A stretch of DNA of 64,000 nucleotides from Silanimonas sp021297925 (GCA_027532825.1 JAPZTL010000002.1:434001-498000); one strand, 5' to 3'; shown: positions 8,839-18,044, numbered from the stretch's first letter. The notes: generated by a model from the letters alone, not told the origin. Numbers and translations are program-made.

Positions 8839-9677
8839 GCCCGGCCGTCCTCCTCCAGTACGTCCTGCCGCACCGTCTCCTGTCGAGCCTCGCCTACCGG
8901 CTGGCGCGCTCGGAGTGGGGGCCGCTGAAGCGCTGGCTCATCACCACCGTGGTGCGGAAGTTCAATGTGAACCTCGCGGAGGCGGCGAACCCGGACCCGG
9001 AGAGCTACCCGAGCTTCAATGCCTTCTTCACCCGGCCGCTGAAGGCCGGGGCGCGCGTCGCCGACGCCGATCCCAAGGCCGTGCTCTGCCCGGCCGACGG
9101 CAAGATCGCGCAGATGGGCCGCATCGAGGACGGCCGCATCTTCCAGGCCAAGGGGCAGCACTTCACCGCCGCCGAGTTCCTCGCCGACGAGGCGAAGGCC
9201 GAGGCCTACCGCGACGGCTGGTTCGCCAACGTGTACTTGAGCCCGCGCGACTACCACCGCGTGCACATGAGCCTCAAGGGGACCCTGGTCGAGACCGCCC
9301 ACGTGCCGGGCCGCCTGTTCAGCGTCGCGCCGTGGGCCGCCCGCGCGATCCCGCGACTGTTCGCCCGCAACGAGCGGCTGGTCTGCCACTTCGAGGGCGA
9401 GCACGGCCCCTTCGTGGCGGTGATGGTCGGCGCCATCCTCGTCTCCGGCGTGGAAACGGTCTGGAGCGGCGAGGAGATCCCCGCCTACGCCGACCGGGTG
9501 ATCCGCAAGGACTGGCGCGGCAAGGGCATCACGCTCGAGCGCTTCGCCGAGATGGCGCGCTTCAACTACGGCAGCACCGTGGTGCTGCTGTTCCCGAAGG
9601 CCATGCTGGCCTCGATGGAGCCGATCCCCGCGGAAGCACCGGTGGTGCTCGGCCAGCGCATCGGCACGCTGGCCTGA
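8835..9677 (+). CDS. psd: phosphatidylserine decarboxylase proenzyme
   Basis: Pyruvoyl enzyme that makes phosphatidylethanolamine at the inner membrane. The start is a GTG at 8835 in a GTGA overlap with the SCO gene, giving 280 residues (family ~280-290). Visible landmarks are FNAFFTRPLK, LCPADGKIAQMG (the catalytic aspartate) and SPRDYHRVHM (the histidine). The self-cleavage site is FNYGSTVVLLF near the C-terminus; the serine becomes the pyruvoyl group. The residue before GST is Tyr where the common motif has Leu. Confidence 0.94.
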   Translation: MSPAVLLQYVLPHRLLSSLAYRLARSEWGPLKRWLITTVVRKFNVNLAEAANPDPESYPSFNAFFTRPLKAGARVADADPKAVLCPADGKIAQMGRIEDGRIFQAKGQHFTAAEFLADEAKAEAYRDGWFANVYLSPRDYHRVHMSLKGTLVETAHVPGRLFSVAPWAARAIPRLFARNERLVCHFEGEHGPFVAVMVGAILVSGVETVWSGEEIPAYADRVIRKDWRGKGITLERFAEMARFNYGSTVVLLFPKAMLASMEPIPAEAPVVLGQRIGTLA

Positions 9678-9690
9678 GGGCGGTCGGGGT

Positions 9691-11034
9691 TCAGTAGGGT
9701 GTCGGCAGGTCGGCCAGCGCCTGCATCGCCGCGACCGTGCGCATCACCACGGCCCGGTCCTCAGCGCGGGTGAGGTCGAGGCGGCGGGCACGCGCCGACG
9801 GATTCTCCGCCAGTTGTCGCGGCACCCCGATGTCCACGACCTTCGCCTCGCCGCGCACGTACTGGAGCACCGTCGGCGCCGACGCGTTGTCGTTCACATT
9901 GACGGCCATGACCGCCCCGTCGAAGCGCGAGGTCACGGTCGGCACGGCCGTGTGGGCAATGACCACCTGCCGCACGCCGAAATGCCCGAGCATCCGCTGC
10001 ACGTGGGCGGTATCGGCCGGGGCGTAGAGCCCCTCCACGCCCTGCACGAGGCCGCGGTACTGGGTCACGCCGTCCGGCAGGAACACGCTGTCCAGGGCGG
10101 CGCTCGGGCGCCCGGCACCGGCCGTGCCCCGCCAGTAGGCCCGGCTGGCGGCGTTGAGCGCCTCGACGCCCGTCCGGCGATCCACCACGGCCGGGCTGAT
10201 GCCGCCATGGACGAACAGCACCTCGCCCAGCTGCAGCGCGACCGGACGGGAACGCAGCCACTCGCCCAGCACCGTCCCGGGCGCGAGCGGCGCGGCATAG
10301 CCACCCATCGCCTGCAGGGCATGACGATGGTCCGGGTGGGCCCGGGAGATGTTCGCCGCCAGCACGTACTGCTCGTGGTTGCCCAGCACCAGATGGACGG
10401 CACCGCCGGCCTTGGCCGCCTCGCCCGCCAGGCGGTACAGGGTCCACAGCACGGCGTGGACGTTACGACCGCGATCCACGACATCGCCGAGCACGACCAG
10501 ATGCCCGTCGCCGAAGGCCCACCGGCCCGAGGCATCCACGATGCCCAGCCGCGGCAGGGCGACCTCGAGGAACGGCGCATTGCCTTCCAGGTCACTCAGC
10601 ACCACCACGTGGTCCGGCATGGGCAGTTGATCCGCGATCGGCGGAGGCGGCGTCAACGCGAATCGCCGTGTCGCGCCGGCGCAGGCGATGTCCAAGGCAT
10701 CACCGGTGCCCTCGGCCTCCGACACCCGCCCCTCGCAGAACCACCGTGCCCGCCAGCGGCCGTCGATCGCCCGCTGCACGATGGGGCCATCCAGCCAGCC
10801 GGCGAAACGCGCATCCGCCTCAGCCGTGCCGCCATAGGCAGGGATGGCGATCCCTCGCCCCTGCGCCAACGGCAGCGGCACGTGAAGGCGCGAATGCGCG
10901 CCGCCGTCGGTGATCTCGACACCGAGATTCGCCAGCGACCATGCCAGCAGGCCGGTCGGAAGCCCCACGACTGCGGCCAGTCCCCAGGCCCAGCGCCGGC
11001 GTCGGCGCTTTCGAACGTCCGTGTCCATCGTCAT
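9691..11034 (-). CDS. membrane-anchored calcineurin-like metallophosphoesterase
   Basis: A dinuclear-metal phosphoesterase domain behind an N-terminal anchor. The protein is 447 residues: RKRRRRRWAWG followed by a hydrophobic segment (~14-36), a variable region, then the phosphoesterase motifs SDLEGN, GDVVDRG, GNHEQY, VHGGIS and IAHTAV in canonical order. The catalytic domain should face the periplasm. The SDLEGN/GDVVDRG/GNHE set resembles the Shewanella-like (PPP-type) phosphatases, so protein phosphatase activity is possible, but the substrate is unknown. It starts inside the stop codon of the upstream epimerase gene (ATGA overlap). Confidence 0.85.
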   Translation of the reverse strand: MTMDTDVRKRRRRRWAWGLAAVVGLPTGLLAWSLANLGVEITDGGAHSRLHVPLPLAQGRGIAIPAYGGTAEADARFAGWLDGPIVQRAIDGRWRARWFCEGRVSEAEGTGDALDIACAGATRRFALTPPPPIADQLPMPDHVVVLSDLEGNAPFLEVALPRLGIVDASGRWAFGDGHLVVLGDVVDRGRNVHAVLWTLYRLAGEAAKAGGAVHLVLGNHEQYVLAANISRAHPDHRHALQAMGGYAAPLAPGTVLGEWLRSRPVALQLGEVLFVHGGISPAVVDRRTGVEALNAASRAYWRGTAGAGRPSAALDSVFLPDGVTQYRGLVQGVEGLYAPADTAHVQRMLGHFGVRQVVIAHTAVPTVTSRFDGAVMAVNVNDNASAPTVLQYVRGEAKVVDIGVPRQLAENPSARARRLDLTRAEDRAVVMRTVAAMQALADLPTPY

Positions 11035-12206
11035 CCCCTGTTCCCTTCAGTGATGGCTGTCTTCTTCCACGCCGCCAGCACGGCGGCCTCGCGCTCGGGG
11101 GTGATGCCGGCGCGCAGCGGCGCATTGCGGCGCTCCTCGGGCTGGGCCGCGAACCACGCCCGTGTCGCCGCGACGGTATCGGCCAGGCTGCGGAAGGTGA
11201 GCTGCGCGGCGACCGCCTTCGCATTGCTGCGCCTGTGGAAACCGGCGGTCTCGCCCTGCCCCGGCACCCAGACCGGCATGTCGCCCCAGGGGCTAACCTC
11301 CTGGGCCATCAGGAATTCCGTGGGCACCCAATGGAGCCGCGCACCGGCCGTCGTGCTGGCGCGGATGCCGTAGAGCAAGCCGGCCATGTCGAGGGCCTCG
11401 TCCGGACCGAAGGCGTTGAACGCACCCGTCGTTCCGGCTTCGGCGAGCCTAACCATCCACTCGCCAAGGTCGCGCGAGTCGATGTAACGGACCGGATCGC
11501 GTCCGTCGCCGGGGCAGAGCACGTCGCCGCCCTTGGCGAGGCGCATCGGCCAATAGGTGAAGCGGTCGGTCTCGTCGCCGGGGCCGACGATCAGGCCCGG
11601 GCGGACGATCGTGGCGGCGTCGCCGAAGTGCTTCAGCGTCTCCGCTTCCGTGGCGGCCTTCAGCCCAGCAAACTTGGCCATGTCGGCGCGCAGACTGGCC
11701 ATCGTTTCCTTCAACGGGTCGCCGTCGAAGGGCGCCAGCGCCGCGGTCTCGTCGTCACCCGGCGTCGCGCTTTCGGCGTAGGCCGAGAGGCTCGACACCA
11801 TGACGTAACCGCCCACGTGGCCCTTGAGCACCGCGGCGGCGTCGCGGATCCAGTGCGGCACGCTGCTCGGGTTGTCGATGCAGATATCCCAGCGCCGGCC
11901 CTTCGCCACTTCGGCGGCGAGGCTCTTGTAGTCGTTGAGGTCGCGGTCGCCGAGCAGCTGCTCGACCGCTCCCGGCCATTCGCGCTGCTTCCGGCCGCGG
12001 TTGAAGATCGTCACCTCGTGGCCGCGCGACAGCGCATAGGCCACCTGGTGGGGGCCGGTCAGCCCGGTCCCGCCCAGGATCAGGAGCTTGAGCTTGCGCG
12101 GGGGCGCTCCGGCCGACGTCGGCCCGGACGCCGAGGCGGCGCCGGCCACGCCGATGGCGGCGGCCAAGGCACCGAGCTTGAGGATATCGCGACGATCGAG
12201 GGACAT
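11031..12206 (-). CDS. exported NAD-dependent epimerase/reductase-like protein
   Basis: Short-chain dehydrogenase/epimerase fold with an export signal. The start at 12206 gives MSLDRRDILKLGALAAAIGVAGAA, which looks like a twin-arginine (Tat) signal and would suit a protein that folds around its cofactor before export. The nucleotide-binding motif LLILGGTGLTGPHQV follows near residue 42, with FNRGR after it. The 391-residue length and general look match extended-SDR proteins annotated as NAD-dependent epimerases; the substrate is unknown. Translationally coupled (4-base overlap) to the membrane-anchored phosphoesterase. Confidence 0.8.
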   Translation of the reverse strand: MSLDRRDILKLGALAAAIGVAGAASASGPTSAGAPPRKLKLLILGGTGLTGPHQVAYALSRGHEVTIFNRGRKQREWPGAVEQLLGDRDLNDYKSLAAEVAKGRRWDICIDNPSSVPHWIRDAAAVLKGHVGGYVMVSSLSAYAESATPGDDETAALAPFDGDPLKETMASLRADMAKFAGLKAATEAETLKHFGDAATIVRPGLIVGPGDETDRFTYWPMRLAKGGDVLCPGDGRDPVRYIDSRDLGEWMVRLAEAGTTGAFNAFGPDEALDMAGLLYGIRASTTAGARLHWVPTEFLMAQEVSPWGDMPVWVPGQGETAGFHRRSNAKAVAAQLTFRSLADTVAATRAWFAAQPEERRNAPLRAGITPEREAAVLAAWKKTAITEGNRG

Positions 12207-12316
12207 GGCAGGCTCCGGAGGCCGGGTGAGGACACGTCGATGCTGGGCCGAATCCGGCGCCTCGGCCTGTGCCACAAGTCAGCGTGGCCCGCGATGACGC
12301 CACCGCGCCCCCTGTC

Positions 12317-12322
12317 TACACT
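12317..12322 (+). promoter_or_regulatory. -10 element placed for a leaderless bpt transcript
   Basis: TACACT ends 6 bases before the ATG at 12329. A normal -10 to +1 distance would put transcription start at or next to the start codon. No Shine-Dalgarno sequence is present. No clear -35 was found. Confidence 0.45.
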
Positions 12323-12328
12323 GCCGGC

Positions 12329-13048
12329 ATGGGCGCGCTGACCGATATCCGGGTGTACCTGACGCAGGCGCATGCCTGCGGCTACTGGCCGGACCGCCTT
12401 GCGCGCGATCTCGTGCTGGATCCGCAGGACCCGGCGCTCGGCGCGGTGTACGAATCGGCCCTCGCGCTCGGCTTCCGCCGCTCGGGTCGCCACGTGTACC
12501 GGCCACACTGCCCGACCTGCAGCGCCTGCCTGCCGATCCGCCTGCCGGTGGCGCGCTTCCGCGCCGATCGAAGCCAGCGCCGGACGCTCGCGGCGAACAA
12601 GGACCTCGCGATGACGGTCGGGCCGGCCCGCCGCAGCGACGAACACTTCGCGCTCTACGCCCGTTACCTCTCCTCGCGTCACCCGGACAGCCCGATGGCC
12701 GACCCGGCGCCGGCGGAGTTCGAGCAGTTCCTCGTGGGCGACTGGAGCCCGACGCGCTTCTTCGAGTTCCGGATGGACGGCCGGCTGGTGGCCGTTGCCG
12801 TGACCGACGTGACGCCCAATGCGTTGTCCGCGGTCTACACGTTCTTCGACCCGGATTTCCAGCGCCGCGGCCTCGGCACGCACGCCATCCTGTCGCAGAT
12901 CGCCTGGGCGCAGGAGACCGCCCGTCCCCACCTCTATCTCGGCTTCTGGCTCAAGGGCCATCCGAAGATGGACTACAAACGCCGCTTCCGGCCGCTGGAG
13001 CGGCTTTGGAACGGCCACTGGATCGCGTTCGATGAGGCTTCCGAATGA
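12329..13048 (+). CDS. bpt: leucyl-tRNA--protein (aspartate/glutamate) transferase
   Basis: Adds leucine from Leu-tRNA to proteins with N-terminal Asp or Glu, marking them for ClpS/ClpAP. It is the bacterial homologue of eukaryotic arginyltransferase (ATE1). The 239 residues include HACGYWPDRLARDL at the N-terminus, CPTCSACLPIRLPV, the TFFDPDFQRRGLGTHAIL GNAT-like motif, and YLGFWLKGHPKMDYKRRFRP. Length is normal for Bpt. The ATG at 12329 follows a -10-like TACACT at a distance fitting a leaderless mRNA. It overlaps the next gene by 4 bases. Confidence 0.92.
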   Translation: MGALTDIRVYLTQAHACGYWPDRLARDLVLDPQDPALGAVYESALALGFRRSGRHVYRPHCPTCSACLPIRLPVARFRADRSQRRTLAANKDLAMTVGPARRSDEHFALYARYLSSRHPDSPMADPAPAEFEQFLVGDWSPTRFFEFRMDGRLVAVAVTDVTPNALSAVYTFFDPDFQRRGLGTHAILSQIAWAQETARPHLYLGFWLKGHPKMDYKRRFRPLERLWNGHWIAFDEASE

Positions 13049-14256
13049 GTCACCCCTTCCGACGGCTCGCGGCCGTGCTGGTCGCGTTGCTGGCGTTTCC
13101 AGCGGGCGCCGCGGCGCCTGAGCCCTCGATGGCCGACGCCACCCGGTTCACCGTCGCGACCTACAACGCCTCCCTCTTCGACGACGAGGCGGGGGCGGTC
13201 GCGCAGCGCCTGGCGGGCGGACAGGACGTTCAGGCCCGGAAGGTCGCCGCCATCGTGCAACGCGTCCGGCCCGACCTGCTGCTGGTCAACGAACTCGACC
13301 ACGACGAGGCCGGCACGCTGGCCGACACGTTCCAGCGCGAGTACCTCGAAGTGGGACAGGACGGCGAGGCCCCGTTGGCCTATCCCTACCGCTTCTTCGC
13401 CCCCGTCAACACCGGCGTGCCGAGCGGCATGGACCTCAACCGCGACGGCCAGGTCGGCGGAGAAGGCCGCAAGCGCGGCGAGGACAGCTTCGGGTTCGGC
13501 CTGCATCCCGGGCAGTACGGCATGCTCGTGCTGTCGCGGTTCCCGATCGACGTGGCGCAGGCGCGCACCTTCCAGCACCTGCCGTGGGCCGCGCTGCCCG
13601 AGGCACGGCGCCCCCGGCACCCCGACGGTGGCTGGTGGCACGACGACGCGGTGTGGCCGAAGCTGCGGCTCTCGTCGAAGTCGCACTGGGACGTGCCCGT
13701 GCAGACGCCGGCCGGGACCGTGCATTTCCTTGCCTCGCACCCGACGCCGCCGGTGTTCGACGGCCCGGAGGACCGCAACGGCCTGCGCAACGCCGATGAG
13801 ATCACGCTGTGGCGGCATTACCTCGATGACCGCGACGCGTCCTGGCTGTGCGACGACCGGGGCCGATGCGGCGGCCTGCGCGACGGGGCCCGCTTCGTGA
13901 TCGCCGGCGACCTCAACAACGATCCCATCGATGGCGACGGCCACCACGACGCGATCCGCGCGCTGGTCGAGCATCCCCGCGTGTTGCGCCACGCGTTCCC
14001 CCGCAGCGAAGGCGGGGCCCGGGCGGCGGTCGCGGACGGCGGCGCCAACGCCAGCCATCGGGGCGACCCCGCCCATGACACCGGGCGTTTCGGCGGACGC
14101 GCCGGCAACCTCCACCTCGACTACGTGCTGCCCTCCGTCGGGTTCCGCATCGTCGACAGCGGCGTGTTCTGGCCCCTGGCCGGGCAACCCGGGCACGCGT
14201 GGATCGACGCCAGCGACCACCGGCTCGTATGGATGACGCTGGAGGCCGCCCCGTGA
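13045..14256 (+). CDS. secreted endonuclease/exonuclease/phosphatase-fold protein
   Basis: Member of the EEP superfamily (Mg-dependent hydrolases such as DNase I and sphingomyelinases), exported by a signal peptide (MSHPFRRLAAVLVALLAFPAGAAA). In the 403 residues, FTVATYNASLFDD supplies the catalytic Asn, LLLVNELDHDE the metal-binding Glu, IAGDLNNDPIDG the catalytic Asp/Asn, and DASDHRLVWMTL the final Asp-His. Insertions rich in Asp and Gly (DLNRDGQVGGEG) may bind calcium. The substrate (nucleic acid, phospholipid or sugar phosphate) cannot be told. Start ATGA overlaps bpt; its own stop overlaps the GTG of the next gene. Confidence 0.85.
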   Translation: MSHPFRRLAAVLVALLAFPAGAAAPEPSMADATRFTVATYNASLFDDEAGAVAQRLAGGQDVQARKVAAIVQRVRPDLLLVNELDHDEAGTLADTFQREYLEVGQDGEAPLAYPYRFFAPVNTGVPSGMDLNRDGQVGGEGRKRGEDSFGFGLHPGQYGMLVLSRFPIDVAQARTFQHLPWAALPEARRPRHPDGGWWHDDAVWPKLRLSSKSHWDVPVQTPAGTVHFLASHPTPPVFDGPEDRNGLRNADEITLWRHYLDDRDASWLCDDRGRCGGLRDGARFVIAGDLNNDPIDGDGHHDAIRALVEHPRVLRHAFPRSEGGARAAVADGGANASHRGDPAHDTGRFGGRAGNLHLDYVLPSVGFRIVDSGVFWPLAGQPGHAWIDASDHRLVWMTLEAAP

Positions 14257-14942
14257 GACGGACGGCAACCGCGACGCTGGTGATCGCGGCACTGCTTGCC
14301 ACGTCGATCGTGCCCGCGGGACAACGGGCGCAGCTGCGTCTCGTCGAGCGGCACGCCGAGACGATCACGTTCCCGATGCTCGTTGAACGCTGCAAGGCCC
14401 GACCGGCATTCCGCGCAGCGCCGTGGGCCGAGGACCTCGCGCAATGGCGCGCGCGACGCGCGGCGGTGCAAGCAGAGGGGCGTGCGCTGGTCGAGGCGGC
14501 GGCCCGTGCGGCCGGCAGCGACCTGGAGACCGTGGGCGACAGCATCCGCGAACAAGCCGCGGCGCAGCGGGGCGACGACGCGACGCTGGACTACACCTGC
14601 GGGCGGCTCGCGCAGACGCTGCGCGGCGAGCCTTGGGTGCCCCTGCGCGGCAACACGCTCGACGAGGACACGGTGCGCGAGGTGCTGGACGAACTGCTGC
14701 CGGTGGCCGCGAAGCTCATGCCCTGCGACCGCCTCGACCGCATCGACATCCGGCCGGCTCCGCCACCGGTCCTGCGCGCCGATGCGAGCTCCGCGGCGGC
14801 GATCGCCGACCGCGTGGAGATGTGGAACGCGTTCGGCTGCGGCCGGAGCATGGACATCGAGCTCAGCCTGCGCTTCCCCGACGGCGAACCGCCGACCTTC
14901 GCGCTCGGCTTCCCGCGCACCGCCCTGCCGGCGACGCGCTGA
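14253..14942 (+). CDS. hypothetical secreted protein
   Basis: Not recognised. I start it at the GTG at 14253 (GTGA overlap with the preceding gene), which gives a basic N-terminus, RRTATA, and a hydrophobic signal-like stretch (LVIAALLATSIVPA). The 229-residue rest is Ala/Arg/Glu-rich and helical, with four cysteines after the signal (in VERCKARP, DYTCGRL, MPCDRL and FGCGRS) that could form disulfides in the periplasm. Coupling to the secreted EEP-fold protein suggests a shared role, for example a partner or inhibitor; that is inference. Confidence 0.7.
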   Translation: MRRTATATLVIAALLATSIVPAGQRAQLRLVERHAETITFPMLVERCKARPAFRAAPWAEDLAQWRARRAAVQAEGRALVEAAARAAGSDLETVGDSIREQAAAQRGDDATLDYTCGRLAQTLRGEPWVPLRGNTLDEDTVREVLDELLPVAAKLMPCDRLDRIDIRPAPPPVLRADASSAAAIADRVEMWNAFGCGRSMDIELSLRFPDGEPPTFALGFPRTALPATR

Positions 14943-14943
14943 A

Positions 14944-16131
14944 TCAGGCCAACCGCACCGTCATCGCCGCGGCGGCGCGACGCGCCTTGGCGCGGGCCGA
15001 ATCGACATCGACATCGCGCGCCAGCGTCACCGCCACGCGGCGGCTGCCCTCGACGCGCGGCTTGCCGAACAGGCGCAGGCCGGTCTCGGGTTCGGCCAGC
15101 GCGGCTTCGACCTGCTCGAACACCGGCACGCCATGGCCCTCCGCGACGATCGCGCAGGACGCGGCCGGGCCGAGCGTGCGCAGGTCCGGGATCGGCAGCC
15201 CGAGGATGGCGCGGGCATGCAGCGCGAACTCGGAGAGCTCCTGCCCCATCAAGGTCACCAGGCCAGTGTCGTGCGGGCGCGGGCTCACTTCCGAGAACCA
15301 CACGGCGTCGCCCTTGACGAACAGCTCGACGCCGAACAGGCCCCAGCCGCCGAGGTCGTCGGTGACGGCCTTGGCAATGCGCTCGGCCTCGGCCAGCGCC
15401 GCCGGGCTCATCGGCTGCGGCATCCAGCTCTCGCGGTAGTCGCCGTCGACCTGCAGGTGGCCCACGGGCGGGCAGAAGGTGGTGCCGTCGCGATGCCGCA
15501 CGGTGAGCAGGGTGATCTCGTAATCGAAGTCGATGAAGCCCTCGACGATGCAGCGGCCCTGCCCCGCACGGCCGCCGGTCTGGGCGTAGGCCCAGGCCTT
15601 GGCGATGTCGGCCTCGCTGCGCACGACGCTCTGGCCCTTGCCCGAGCTCGACATCAGCGGCTTGACCACGCAGGGCATGCCCAGCGCCGCGACGGCGTCG
15701 CGGTACTCGGCTTCCGAATCGACGAAACGGTAGGGCGAGGTCGGCAGGCCCAGCGTCTCCGCGGCCAGCCGGCGGATGCCCTCGCGGTCCATCGTCAGGC
15801 GCGCGGCGCGCGCCGTCGGGATCACGCGCTGGCCCTGCGCCTCCAGATCGACCAGGGTCGGCGTGTGGATGGCCTCGATCTCCGGCACCACGAGGTGCGG
15901 CTGCTCCTTTTTAATCAGCGCCTTCAGGGCCAGCGGATCGAGCATGTTCAGCACATGGGACCGGTGCGCGACCTGCATGGCCGGCGCGTCGGCGTAGCGG
16001 TCGGCGGCGATCACTTCGACGCCCAGCCGCTGCAGCTCGATGGCCACTTCCTTGCCGAGCTCGCCGCTGCCGAGGAACAGCACGCGCGTGGCGCTGGGCG
16101 AGAGCGGCGTTCCAAGGGTGACTGGGGGCAT
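14944..16131 (-). CDS. purT: formate-dependent phosphoribosylglycinamide formyltransferase
   Basis: ATP-grasp enzyme that uses formate and ATP to formylate GAR in purine synthesis, an alternative to folate-dependent PurN. The ATG at 16131 gives 395 residues (E. coli 392). Motifs seen: RVLFLGSGELGKEVAIE, EIEAIHTPTLVDLE, the ATP-grasp loop KPLMSSSGKGQSVV, and FSEVSPRPHDTGLVTL. Its stop codon lies 1 base from the stop of the convergent gene. Confidence 0.95.
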   Translation of the reverse strand: MPPVTLGTPLSPSATRVLFLGSGELGKEVAIELQRLGVEVIAADRYADAPAMQVAHRSHVLNMLDPLALKALIKKEQPHLVVPEIEAIHTPTLVDLEAQGQRVIPTARAARLTMDREGIRRLAAETLGLPTSPYRFVDSEAEYRDAVAALGMPCVVKPLMSSSGKGQSVVRSEADIAKAWAYAQTGGRAGQGRCIVEGFIDFDYEITLLTVRHRDGTTFCPPVGHLQVDGDYRESWMPQPMSPAALAEAERIAKAVTDDLGGWGLFGVELFVKGDAVWFSEVSPRPHDTGLVTLMGQELSEFALHARAILGLPIPDLRTLGPAASCAIVAEGHGVPVFEQVEAALAEPETGLRLFGKPRVEGSRRVAVTLARDVDVDSARAKARRAAAAMTVRLA

Positions 16132-16247
16132 GGGCGCTCCGGGCGTCGCGGGTCGGGGACAGGGCGCGCAGTGTAGCCGCGGCTTGCCACCCCCGGGCCC
16201 GCGCCCCATGCTGGACGCCCCGCCAGGGGCCCCTCCCCGCGTCCGAC

Positions 16248-17222
16248 ATGCGCCTCACGATCCCGACCGCCGCGCTGCTCGCGGCCCTGCTCGCCACGCC
16301 GGCAGGCCTCGCCCACGCCACTGGGTGGACCGGCCCGACCATCACCGGCCTGATGACCGAAGCCCGCCTGTCGGAGACCAGCGGGCTGGCGGCGGCCTCG
16401 GTCCGCCCCGGCACGTGGTGGACGATCAACGACGGCGGCAACACGCCCGAGTTGCATCTCGTCGACGACAAGGGCCATCGGATCGCCTCGTTCCCGGTGG
16501 CCGGCGTCGCCAACACCGATTGGGAAGACCTCTCGGCCTTCACGCTGGGCGGTCGTCGCTACCTCCTGATCGCGGACACGGGCGACAACGGCGGCATCCG
16601 CACGGAGCTCTCGCTGCACGTCGTGGCCGAACCGCGGGAGGTCGTCGATGGCGCCCGCTTGCCCGTCGCTTGGTCGATCCGCTTCCGCTGGCCCGACGGC
16701 CCCCGGGACTGCGAGGCGGTGGCCGTCGACGCCGCCCGCGGCGACGTGCTGCTGGTCTCCAAGAAGCGCGTGCCAGCGGAACTGCTGCGCCTGCCCCTGC
16801 GCCCGGCCGAGGGCAGCCCCCAGGTCGCGGAGCGCATCGGCCTGCTGGGCGGTATCGACCAGCCCACCGCCGACGACCTCGCCCGGAACCCGGTCTACGG
16901 GCGCTACCGTTCGCAGGTGACCGCTGCCGATCTCAGTCCGGACGGGCGCACGCTCGCCGTCCTGAACTACCGCGCCCTCTACCTGTACACCCGGGAGCGC
17001 GACGCGACGTGGGCCACGGCGCTCCGCCAGCCGGAGCGGCTCGACTTCACGTGGATGCCGCAGGCCGAGGCGATCGCCTTTTCGCTGGACGGCCATGAAC
17101 TGCGAGTGGCCGGCGAGCAGACCCCCAGTCCGATGCTGCGTTTCCGGCGTGAGGCGAAGGGGCCGGACGCCCTCCCGCCGGGCGGGAACGATCGCGGCCC
17201 CCACGCCAAGGGTTCGCACTAG
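16248..17222 (+). CDS. secreted beta-propeller-like protein of unknown function
   Basis: A 324-residue exported protein (signal MRLTIPTAALLAALLATPAGLAHA). The conserved pattern is SETSGLAAAS, WTINDGGNTPEL, NTDWEDLSAF, LLIADTGDNGG, a run of repeats typical of propeller proteins found next to phosphodiesterase or phytase-like families. Function unknown. Alone on its transcript or leading into the VanY-like gene 9 bases downstream. Confidence 0.75.
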   Translation: MRLTIPTAALLAALLATPAGLAHATGWTGPTITGLMTEARLSETSGLAAASVRPGTWWTINDGGNTPELHLVDDKGHRIASFPVAGVANTDWEDLSAFTLGGRRYLLIADTGDNGGIRTELSLHVVAEPREVVDGARLPVAWSIRFRWPDGPRDCEAVAVDAARGDVLLVSKKRVPAELLRLPLRPAEGSPQVAERIGLLGGIDQPTADDLARNPVYGRYRSQVTAADLSPDGRTLAVLNYRALYLYTRERDATWATALRQPERLDFTWMPQAEAIAFSLDGHELRVAGEQTPSPMLRFRREAKGPDALPPGGNDRGPHAKGSH

Positions 17223-17225
17223 ACT
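17220..17225 (+). promoter_or_regulatory. -10 element placed for a leaderless vanY-like transcript
   Basis: TAGACT overlaps the stop codon of the propeller gene and ends 6 bases before the ATG at 17232. No Shine-Dalgarno sequence is present. Confidence 0.4.
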
Positions 17226-17231
17226 CGCGCC

Positions 17232-18044
17232 ATGCGCGCCCTGCCCCTCGTCCTGGTCAACACGCCCGAGATCGAACTCTGGCCGGCGCGCCTGTGCCGG
17301 GCCCGTGCGAGCGCGGATGCGCGGCGGATCGCCGGCGGCGAGGTCGTGCTCCGCCGCAAGCGCGACGGGCGTTTCCTCGCCGTGGTGGGACGACGGGGCC
17401 TCGTGCCCTTGGCGCCATCCCTCGCACGCGAGACCGGGCTGGAAGCGGCGATCGCTGCGCTCGGGGTCTTAGACGCACCCGTGCCCGCCTGCTCGCCCCT
17501 GGCACGCGGCACGCTGCCGGGCGACGAGGTCCACGACGCGAACGCGGCCTTGGGCCTTCCCGCCGACTACGCGCAGACCAGCGGCCTGTCCTTCCACGAA
17601 GAGCCGCGGCTACTCGCCTTCGCCGGTCGCGACCGGTACGCCCGGGCCTTGTGGCTGCTCGCCCCCGCGGCCCGCGCATGGGGTGCGATGCGGCGCGCGG
17701 CGCTGGGCGACGGCGTGGTGCTGGAGGCGATCTCCGGATTCCGCGGGCACGCCTACCAGCGCGGCATCCTCGAGCGGAAGCGGGCCCGTGGGCTGTCGTT
17801 GGAGGACATCCTCCGGGTCAATGCGGCCCCCGGCCATTCCGAACACCACAGCGGTCGCGCGCTGGACATCGGCACGCCCGGCGAACCGCCCGCCGAGGAG
17901 AGCTTCGAACGGACGCCCGCCTTCGCGTGGCTGCAGCGGCACGCGCCGGGATTCGGATTCCGGCTCAGCTACCCGCGCGACAACCCCCACGGCATCACGT
18001 ACGAACCGTGGCACTGGTGCTGGCACGCCGCCCCGCCGGGCTGA
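17232..18044 (+). CDS. VanY-family D-alanyl-D-alanine carboxypeptidase-like protein
   Basis: Peptidase of the M15B/VanY type, which trims the terminal D-Ala of peptidoglycan stem peptides. In 270 residues the zinc site is clear: SEHHSGRALDIG (~203-214, His and Asp ligands) and YEPWHWCW near the C-terminus (catalytic Glu and third His). SGFRGHAYQRGIL upstream is also typical of the fold. Unusually there is an extra ~140-residue N-terminal region and no obvious signal peptide (MRALPLVLVNTPEIEL), so the cellular location is uncertain. Confidence 0.82.
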   Translation: MRALPLVLVNTPEIELWPARLCRARASADARRIAGGEVVLRRKRDGRFLAVVGRRGLVPLAPSLARETGLEAAIAALGVLDAPVPACSPLARGTLPGDEVHDANAALGLPADYAQTSGLSFHEEPRLLAFAGRDRYARALWLLAPAARAWGAMRRAALGDGVVLEAISGFRGHAYQRGILERKRARGLSLEDILRVNAAPGHSEHHSGRALDIGTPGEPPAEESFERTPAFAWLQRHAPGFGFRLSYPRDNPHGITYEPWHWCWHAAPPG

